From positions 1 through 6,685 of the forward strand of contig JANWHJ010000079.1 in assembly GCA_025450475.1 (NCBI GenBank): DNA of 6,685 bases, given 5' to 3'. This DNA comes from Nitrososphaera sp. Its GTDB lineage: Archaea > Thermoproteota > Nitrososphaeria > Nitrososphaerales > Nitrososphaeraceae. Below the pieces are notes generated by a model. It saw only the letters and a list, made by a program, of their open reading frames with translations, was not told the DNA's origin and ran no database searches. A program made the translations under genes and the position numbers. Position 1 is the stretch's first letter; every line of letters begins with the position of its first letter. Below, piece after piece: positions 5,345 to 6,685 of this stretch.

Positions 5345-5350
5345 AAAAAA
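5345..5350 (-). terminator. T6 run after the metallopeptidase gene
   Basis: Six T on the minus strand, 43 nt past the TAA stop at 5394 and just before the dehydratase promoter. It has no strong stem in front, as is common for archaeal terminators. Confidence 0.5.
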
Positions 5351-5393
5351 GCTGTTGCTTTTCTTATGAATTTTACATGATTTAGAGAGACAA

Positions 5394-5897
5394 TTACTGT
5401 ATGTACGTCTGGTTCGTCTTATCAAAGTTCCTGACAACCTGAAAGTCCCTGCTAAACTGCGACTGCATCATTGATCTCAATTCAGGGTATATGGTTGAGG
5501 GGTCTTCCTTTGCCATTCTGGTAGCCGTGTGGTCGTCTCCCAGCATCCAATTACACAGTTCGAAGGTCATCTGGCGCACCGTGTTTTCATCGACAATGCC
5601 GAGGCTGTGGAGGTACTCATGCGCAAGCACCATGAACAGGTATGAGTTGTACTCCTTGACAGAGCCGGCAATTTTCTGTACGGCCGCCAGGAGATAGCTA
5701 TTCATCACTATCGCGTTAGAGCCCAGCATGTGGTACGCGCCAAGGTTGCTTGGCATCATCTGCAAGATGAGACTCAGCCCCGCCCTGTGCATCCGGAACT
5801 TTTGCAGGACGACTGACTTGACCAATTCGAATGCCTGATTAAAGTCCTTCAGCCCTGCAACCTTATCGCGGAACTGTGCCTGTTCCTCTGTCGGCAT
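5394..5897 (-). CDS. Putative zinc metallopeptidase (HExxHxxGxxD), family not recognised
   Basis: A 167-residue protein. Residues 93-103, HEYLHSLGIVD, form an extended HExxHxxGxxD zinc-binding motif: H93 and H97 as ligands, E94 as general base, D103 as possible third ligand. It sits in a helix (FMVLAHEYLHSLG) after a strand-like segment GSNAIVMNS at 59-67, the usual order in small metallopeptidases, where the strand binds substrate. The helix-rich rest includes an HxA-containing stretch (DDHTATRMA) at 121-129. There is no signal peptide or membrane span, so it is probably cytosolic. It lacks the CxxC residues of archaemetzincin and is not YbeY-like (HGxLHxxGYDH). A TATA box at 5921-5928 places the transcript start at about 5898, implying a leaderless mRNA. 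The substrate is unknown, and adjacency to the dehydratase does not establish a link. Confidence 0.72.
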   Translation of the reverse strand: MPTEEQAQFRDKVAGLKDFNQAFELVKSVVLQKFRMHRAGLSLILQMMPSNLGAYHMLGSNAIVMNSYLLAAVQKIAGSVKEYNSYLFMVLAHEYLHSLGIVDENTVRQMTFELCNWMLGDDHTATRMAKEDPSTIYPELRSMMQSQFSRDFQVVRNFDKTNQTYIQ

Positions 5898-5920
5898 TGC
5901 TAATTATACGCGGCACGAGC

Positions 5921-5928
5921 GTATAAAG
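5921..5928 (-). promoter_or_regulatory. TATA box for the metallopeptidase gene
   Basis: The minus strand reads CTTTATAC, centred about 26 nt before 5898. This predicts a leaderless transcript beginning at the ATG at 5897. Confidence 0.5.
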
Positions 5929-5944
5929 CATACAGCTTCGCAAT

Positions 5945-5954
5945 CTTTTTTACA
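5945..5954 (+). promoter_or_regulatory. T-rich TATA-like element for the APRT/MTA phosphorylase pair
   Basis: The plus strand reads CTTTTTTACA, centred about 26 nt before the GTG at 5976, so the mRNA may be leaderless. The sequence is a weak TATA match; GTATAAAG at 5921 on the same strand is an alternative, giving a start near 5950. Confidence 0.3.
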
Positions 5955-5975
5955 GCAAGAATATGGTTTATTTGC

Positions 5976-6521
5976 GTGGCAAAGGCCAAGCAGTTCGACC
6001 TGCGCGATATTGTAGCCGACTATCCTGATTTTCCAAAGCCTGGCATCCTATTCCGTGATGTCAACCCGGTCTTCAAGAGAAACGACGCTCTCAATTACAT
6101 AGCCGATGAGTTCTACCGCACATATGGTAACGCAAAGGTGGCCGCAGTTGCAGGCATCGAGTCGAGAGGCTTTGTCATAGCGACCGCGCTCGCGTTAAGG
6201 TTCGGTAAGGGTGTGGTAATGGTCCGCAAGGCGGGCAAGCTGCCGGGCAAGACCTTGAAAAAGTCCTACGACATCGAGTACGGCAGCGCGATAATGGAGC
6301 TGCAGGAAACCGCGATAAAAAAAGGTGAAAACATTTTGATCGCCGACGATTTGATAGCCACCGGTGGCACTGCGGTTGCTGCAGCGCAATTGATAGAAGA
6401 AATCGGCGGCAAGGTCTCAGGCTTTGCATTCATTATCGAATTATCGGACTTGCATGGCGCTGACAGGCTCCGCAATATGGGCTACAAGGTCCAATCATTA
6501 GTGACTTACCATGGCGAATAG
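5976..6521 (+). CDS. apt: Adenine phosphoribosyltransferase
   Basis: A 181-residue type I phosphoribosyltransferase that converts adenine and PRPP to AMP and diphosphate. Diagnostic parts are the N-terminal hood DYPDFPKPGILFRD (15-28), GIESRGF (60-66) in the core, the flexible loop RKAGKLPG (84-91) followed by EYG with E101 and Y102, and the PRPP-binding loop ILIADDLIATGGTA at 120-133 with its two adjacent acidic residues. Length is typical for APRT. The start is GTG at 5976; the ATG at 5963 is out of frame. It overlaps the downstream methylthioadenosine phosphorylase gene by 11 nt, giving a direct route from released adenine to AMP. Some archaeal APRT-like proteins prefer hypoxanthine or guanine, but the hood and loop here fit adenine. 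Confidence 0.93.
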   Translation: MAKAKQFDLRDIVADYPDFPKPGILFRDVNPVFKRNDALNYIADEFYRTYGNAKVAAVAGIESRGFVIATALALRFGKGVVMVRKAGKLPGKTLKKSYDIEYGSAIMELQETAIKKGENILIADDLIATGGTAVAAAQLIEEIGGKVSGFAFIIELSDLHGADRLRNMGYKVQSLVTYHGE

Positions 6522-6685
6522 CGCTGATATCGGCATCATTGGTGGCACCGGCGTCTACGACCCTGGTCTTTTGAGCGGCAAGCGCGAGATCAAGGTTCAC
6601 ACGCCGTACGGTGAGCCTTCCGACCTCGTGACGATAGGCGAATACACGGGAGTAAAGGTCGCCTTTATTCCACGGCATGGCAGGA
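6511..6685 (+). CDS. mtnP: S-methyl-5'-thioadenosine phosphorylase, N-terminal part (cut by the window end)
   Basis: The ATG at 6511 opens a frame running off the window after 58 codons. The visible part carries purine nucleoside phosphorylase (MTAP) signatures: GIIGGTGVYDPGLL (8-21) with the phosphate-binding Gly/Thr turn (T13), TPYGEPSD (31-38), and IPRHGR (53-58), whose Arg-His (R55, H56) corresponds to phosphate-contacting residues in human MTAP. The reaction is methylthioadenosine plus phosphate to adenine and 5-methylthioribose 1-phosphate. It overlaps the end of the APRT gene by 11 nt in another frame, so the two are likely co-translated and form a two-step salvage path. MTAP and inosine/guanosine-type PNP share these motifs, and the base-specificity residues lie beyond the window. 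Confidence 0.9.
   Translation, partial: MANSADIGIIGGTGVYDPGLLSGKREIKVHTPYGEPSDLVTIGEYTGVKVAFIPRHGR

Noticed and set aside
6175..6678. Minus-strand frames opposite the APRT and MTAP genes
   Set aside because: They are shadows of two clearly recognised plus-strand enzymes.

Overview
The window looks like chromosomal DNA from an ammonia-oxidising archaeon (Thaumarchaeota/Nitrososphaeria, probably a Nitrososphaera-like soil lineage). The evidence is a complete archaeal-type 4-hydroxybutyryl-CoA dehydratase with its Fe-S ligands, a short TFE-beta/RPC39-like transcription factor with a four-cysteine cluster, a DUF373 membrane protein, TATA-like boxes about 26 nt before starts with very short or no leaders, and moderate GC content. 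The genus is an inference from gene content and GC. No 16S gene or other marker is present.

Layout. Positions 11-1815 (minus strand) hold a likely operon, in transcription order: a DUF373 six-helix membrane protein, an unrecognised 49-residue acidic, Trp/Tyr-rich small protein with its own Shine-Dalgarno, and a Nudix hydrolase of the Ap4A-hydrolase type. Positions 1816-2068 are an AT-rich spacer with two T7 terminator-like runs on the minus strand and a small hairpin. Positions 2069-2548 (minus) encode a secreted Ig-like protein of lower GC. Positions 2650-3647 (minus) are a translationally coupled pair, TFE-beta-like factor then RlmE/FtsJ 2'-O-methyltransferase, sharing an ATGA overlap. Positions 3764-5287 (minus) encode 4-hydroxybutyryl-CoA dehydratase of the 3-hydroxypropionate/4-hydroxybutyrate CO2-fixation cycle. 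Positions 5394-5897 (minus) encode a putative zinc metallopeptidase of unknown family. A 78-bp divergent promoter region separates it from a plus-strand pair: adenine phosphoribosyltransferase (5976-6521) and, overlapping it by 11 nt, the start of S-methyl-5'-thioadenosine phosphorylase (6511 to the window end).

How the genes fit together. The last two form a two-step salvage path: the phosphorylase releases adenine from methylthioadenosine and the phosphoribosyltransferase turns it into AMP. The TFE-beta/RlmE pair joins transcription initiation to rRNA modification. The dehydratase is a core carbon-fixation enzyme carried as a single gene with its own strong TATA box. Most of the window is ordinary housekeeping sequence. 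The least explained parts are the 49-residue protein in the DUF373-Nudix operon, the HExxHxxGxxD protein, and the spacer at 1816-2068. I see no CRISPR array, insertion sequence, tRNA, rRNA or phage gene.
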